From assembly GCF_016863475.1 (NCBI RefSeq), contig NZ_BOOY01000004.1:62001-126000 (forward strand): a stretch of 64,000 nucleotides of DNA. Reading direction: 5' to 3'. This document shows, piece by piece, positions 61,916 to 64,000 of the stretch (within the stretch, counting starts at the first letter, position 1; each line of letters starts with the position of its first letter). Under the pieces are notes generated by a model. That model was not told where the DNA came from. It was given only the letters and a program-made list of their open reading frames with translations, and ran no database searches. Source of the DNA: Spirilliplanes yamanashiensis. Lineage in GTDB: Bacteria; Actinomycetota; Actinomycetes; Mycobacteriales; Micromonosporaceae. Both the position numbers and the translations under genes were made by a program.

Positions 61916-62812
61916 GTGAATCCCATGGGGGGCTATCAACAGCCCACCGGCGGTCGACGTCGCCGTCGTTCCGTGGCGGCGCGGCGCAAGGAGATGCCGC
62001 TGTGGCAGGAGCTGCCGCTGCTGCTGGTGGTGGCGTTCTGCCTCGCCGTGCTCATCCGCACGTTCCTCGTCCAGGCGTTCTTCATCCCGTCCGGCTCGAT
62101 GGAGGAGACCCTCCTCGTCGGTGACCGCGTCCTGGTCAACAAGGTCGTCTACGACATGCGCGATCCGCTGCGCGGCGAGGTCGTCGTGTTCCGCGGCCCC
62201 AGCACGTGGGAGGCCGAGACCCCCACGGAGCCCCTCGACAACAGCTTCTCCGCCAAGTTCGGCCGCACCATCGGCGACCTCGTCGGCGTCAGCCGCCCCG
62301 GCGAACGCGACTTCATCAAGCGCGTCATCGGCCTGCCGGGCGACCGGGTCGCCTGTTGCGACGCCCAGGGCCGCATCACCGTCAACGACATCGGCATCGA
62401 CGAGCCGTACATCTTCGAGAACAGCGACCCGGACGCGCCGCCCGCGCCGGGCGAGTGCCGCTCCCGCCAGTTCGCCGAGGTCACCATCTCGCCCGGCAAC
62501 ATGTGGGTGATGGGCGACCACCGGCTCGTCTCGCAGGACTCCCGCTGCCAGGGCGAGGTCCCGATCGACAACATCATCGGACGCGCCTTCGTCATCGTCT
62601 GGCCCAGCGACCGCTTCGACGGCCTGTCCGTGCCACCGGTGTGGCAGGAGTTCGCCGCGCAGCAGAACGCCGCGTCACTTCCGGGTGACACCCCTCGGTC
62701 GGCGCCCAGCCCCATCGGTGCAGTCCTTACCATGCCGTTCCTCCTGACTTCGGCTATATCCGCGCGTTCCGGACTGACGAGGTGGAACCGGCGACGTAGG
62801 CTCCCTTCGTGA
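61916..62812 (+). CDS. lepB: Type I signal peptidase
   Basis: 298 residues from GTG 61916; CAGGAG (61901-61906) lies 9 bases before. After a basic cytosolic start comes one membrane helix (LPLLLVVAFCLAVLIRTF), FFIPSGSMEETLLVGDRVLVNK (catalytic Ser61), RDFIKRVIGLPGDRV (general-base Lys) and MWVMGDHRLVSQDSR. The VACCD pair of cysteines is common in actinobacterial forms. The last 45 residues (after VWQEFAAQQN) are not family-like and overlap the promoter of the next lepB. A TAAGCT box at 61755 gives a leader of about 150 bases. Confidence 0.93.
   Translation: MNPMGGYQQPTGGRRRRRSVAARRKEMPLWQELPLLLVVAFCLAVLIRTFLVQAFFIPSGSMEETLLVGDRVLVNKVVYDMRDPLRGEVVVFRGPSTWEAETPTEPLDNSFSAKFGRTIGDLVGVSRPGERDFIKRVIGLPGDRVACCDAQGRITVNDIGIDEPYIFENSDPDAPPAPGECRSRQFAEVTISPGNMWVMGDHRLVSQDSRCQGEVPIDNIIGRAFVIVWPSDRFDGLSVPPVWQEFAAQQNAASLPGDTPRSAPSPIGAVLTMPFLLTSAISARSGLTRWNRRRRLPS
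62797..62802 (+). promoter_or_regulatory. -10 box TAGGCT, probable leaderless promoter of the second lepB
   Basis: TAGGCT lies inside the 3' end of the first lepB and 6 bases before the GTG at 62809. Independent leaderless transcription of the second peptidase is likely. Confidence 0.55.
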
Positions 62813-63459
62813 TTGACGAGCAGACCGATAAGAAACCCGGGTCGTTCTGGAAAGAACTGCCGATCCTCCTGGGCGTGGCGATCCTCGTCGCCATCCTGGT
62901 GCGGTACTTCGTGCTCCAGACCTTCTACATCCCGTCGCCGTCGATGGAGCACACCCTCAACATCAACGACCGGGTCCTCGTCAACAAGCTCGTCTACGAC
63001 TTCCGCTCCCCGCACCGCGGGGAGATCATCGTCTTCAAGGCCCCGGAGAACTGGCGCGACGGCCCCGAGACCGAGGACTTCATCAAGCGCGTCATCGGCG
63101 TCGCCGGCGACCGCGTGGTCTGCTGCGACGACCGCGACCGCATCTCCGTCAACGGCAAGGCCCTCGACGAGAGCGCCTACATCTTCCGCGACGAGAACGG
63201 CACCATGGACCAGCCCGCCAAGCAGACGTTCGACGTGACCATCCCCGCCGAACGCATCTGGGTCATGGGCGACCACCGCAGCCAGTCCGGCGACTCCCTC
63301 CAGCACTACCTGGAGACCGACGGCGACATCAGCGAGGCCACCATCCCGGAGAGCGAGGTCGTCGGCCGCGCGTTCGTCCGGTTCTGGCCGCTGAGCCGGG
63401 CCCACTGGCTCTCCGTGCCGGACACCTTCGAATCCGTACCGTCGGCGGCCCCCCGCTGA
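62809..63459 (+). CDS. lepB: Type I signal peptidase, second copy
   Basis: 216 residues from GTG 62809, overlapping the first lepB stop by four bases. One membrane helix (ELPILLGVAILVAILVRYFV), TFYIPSPSMEHTLNINDRVLVNK (catalytic Ser45), TEDFIKRVIGVAGDRVVCCDD (Lys) and RIWVMGDHRSQSGDSLQHY. It is shorter and lacks the basic N-terminal extension of the first copy. Tandem paralogous signal peptidases are usual in actinobacteria and may prefer different preproteins. Confidence 0.95.
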   Translation: MIDEQTDKKPGSFWKELPILLGVAILVAILVRYFVLQTFYIPSPSMEHTLNINDRVLVNKLVYDFRSPHRGEIIVFKAPENWRDGPETEDFIKRVIGVAGDRVVCCDDRDRISVNGKALDESAYIFRDENGTMDQPAKQTFDVTIPAERIWVMGDHRSQSGDSLQHYLETDGDISEATIPESEVVGRAFVRFWPLSRAHWLSVPDTFESVPSAAPR

Positions 63460-63467
63460 GTACGGCC

Positions 63468-63473
63468 TACTCT
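63468..63473 (+). promoter_or_regulatory. -10 box TACTCT, probable leaderless promoter of the NUDIX gene
   Basis: TACTCT ends 6 bases before the GTG at 63480. No ribosome site in between. Confidence 0.45.
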
Positions 63474-63479
63474 GGGCCG

Positions 63480-64000
63480 GTGACCGAACCGCGCACCGCC
63501 CGCACGGCCGCCCGCGTGCTGCTGGTCGACGCCCGGGACCGGGTCCTGCTGTTCCGCGGCTGGGACCCGGCCCGCCCGGGCCACCGGTACTGGTTCACCC
63601 CCGGCGGCGGCCTCGAGCCGGGCGAGACCATGGCCGCGGGGGCCGTCCGCGAACTCTTCGAGGAGACCGGGCTGTCCCTGCCCGAGCCCGCCCTGGGCGC
63701 CCCGGTCTGGCACGAGACCACGGATTTCCCCTTCGACGGCGTCTGGTACCGCCAGGAACAGGACTTCTTCCTGGTACGGGTGGAGTCGTGGGAGGTCGAC
63801 ACGGCGGGCTTCGACGACGTGGAGAAGGTGTCGGTCGACGACCACCGCTGGTGGTCGGTGCCGGAGCTGGCGACGACGGCGGAGAAGGTGTACCCGCTGG
63901 ACCTGGTGCCGCTCCTGGAGCGGGTGGCGGGTCTGTCGGCCGCCACGCCCGTCGCTGCCGCGGTGGAGCTGCCGTCGGCGGCGTCCGCCGGTGCCTCGGC
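63480..64000 (+). CDS. NUDIX hydrolase (3' end outside the window)
   Basis: 173 codons from GTG 63480 are inside the window, with no stop before the end. The NUDIX box is GGGLEPGETMAAGAVRELFEETGL (about 40-63), with the REFxEExG-type metal-binding residues. VSVDDHRWWSVPEL is the usual C-terminal strand-helix. The family hydrolyses nucleoside diphosphates linked to other groups; the substrate cannot be told. From about residue 155 the sequence is Ala-rich and may be a linker. Confidence 0.88.
   Translation, partial: MTEPRTARTAARVLLVDARDRVLLFRGWDPARPGHRYWFTPGGGLEPGETMAAGAVRELFEETGLSLPEPALGAPVWHETTDFPFDGVWYRQEQDFFLVRVESWEVDTAGFDDVEKVSVDDHRWWSVPELATTAEKVYPLDLVPLLERVAGLSAATPVAAAVELPSAASAGAS

Overview
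The window is very GC-rich with an extreme bias to G or C at third codon positions, frequent GTG starts, a CofC/FbiD enzyme (coenzyme F420 pathway), actinobacterial DUF3515 and DUF177 proteins, an LPXTG surface protein and the actinobacterial gene orders smc-ftsY, amtB-glnB-glnD-ffh and rpsP-khpA-rimM-trmD-rplS-lepB. This points to a filamentous actinobacterium, most likely a member of the Micromonosporaceae; the family-level call is inference. No rRNA, tRNA, CRISPR array, insertion sequence or phage gene was recognised. It reads as core chromosome carrying small accessory inserts.

Layout. 1-4849: ppk (cut by the window edge), a cold-shock-like small protein and cofC on the minus strand, then plsC-gpsA-cystathionine-lyase on the plus strand. 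4878-9502: a zinc-ribbon protein, a five-gene YtrA-type GntR/two-ABC-transporter operon with its own inverted-repeat operator, and a tyrosine-phosphatase-like protein. 9673-13518: ddl, DUF3515/Lrp-ligand-binding pair, thiL, an acetyltransferase and rpmB. 13666-21034: yloV-recG and rsmD-coaD, separated by a DUF952 protein, an NAD-dependent epimerase/reductase and an LPXTG surface protein. 21134-26305: a coiled-coil protein, DUF177-rpmF-plsX-rnc, a PIG-V-like membrane glycosyltransferase and mutM. 26262-29538: a minus-strand three-gene operon (PelF-like glycosyltransferase, multi-pass membrane protein, spherulin-4-like protein), the most unusual block in the window. 29638-40974: CAP-domain protein, small coiled-coil protein, smc, HAD hydrolase, zinc-ribbon protein, two tandem paralogous surface proteins (the second with an apparent frameshift), DUF664, PhoD-like phosphatase and ftsY. 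41034-46095: a kinase-like protein and the nitrogen-control operon amtB-glnB-glnD behind a GlnR-like operator. 46140-53212: secreted PI-PLC-like enzyme, a stealth/CDP-glycerol-type polymer pair, a small membrane protein and ffh. 53323-64000: Uma2-type nuclease, GDSL hydrolase, amidohydrolase, an unknown protein, proS, DUF402, the rpsP-khpA-rimM-trmD operon, rplS, two signal peptidases and a truncated NUDIX gene.

Themes. Translation and protein-export functions form the backbone (rpmB, rpmF, rpsP, rplS, rsmD, rimM, trmD, proS, ffh, ftsY, lepB x2), with DNA/RNA maintenance (recG, rnc, mutM, smc) and phospholipid synthesis (plsC, gpsA, plsX). The inserts between these blocks mostly concern the cell surface: a PelF/spherulin polysaccharide-like operon, a stealth/teichoic-type operon, CAP and LPXTG proteins and anchored paralogues. 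Fourteen gene pairs overlap by exactly four bases (ATGA or GTGA), and about ten genes have a TANNNT box 6-8 bases before the start codon, which suggests much leaderless transcription.
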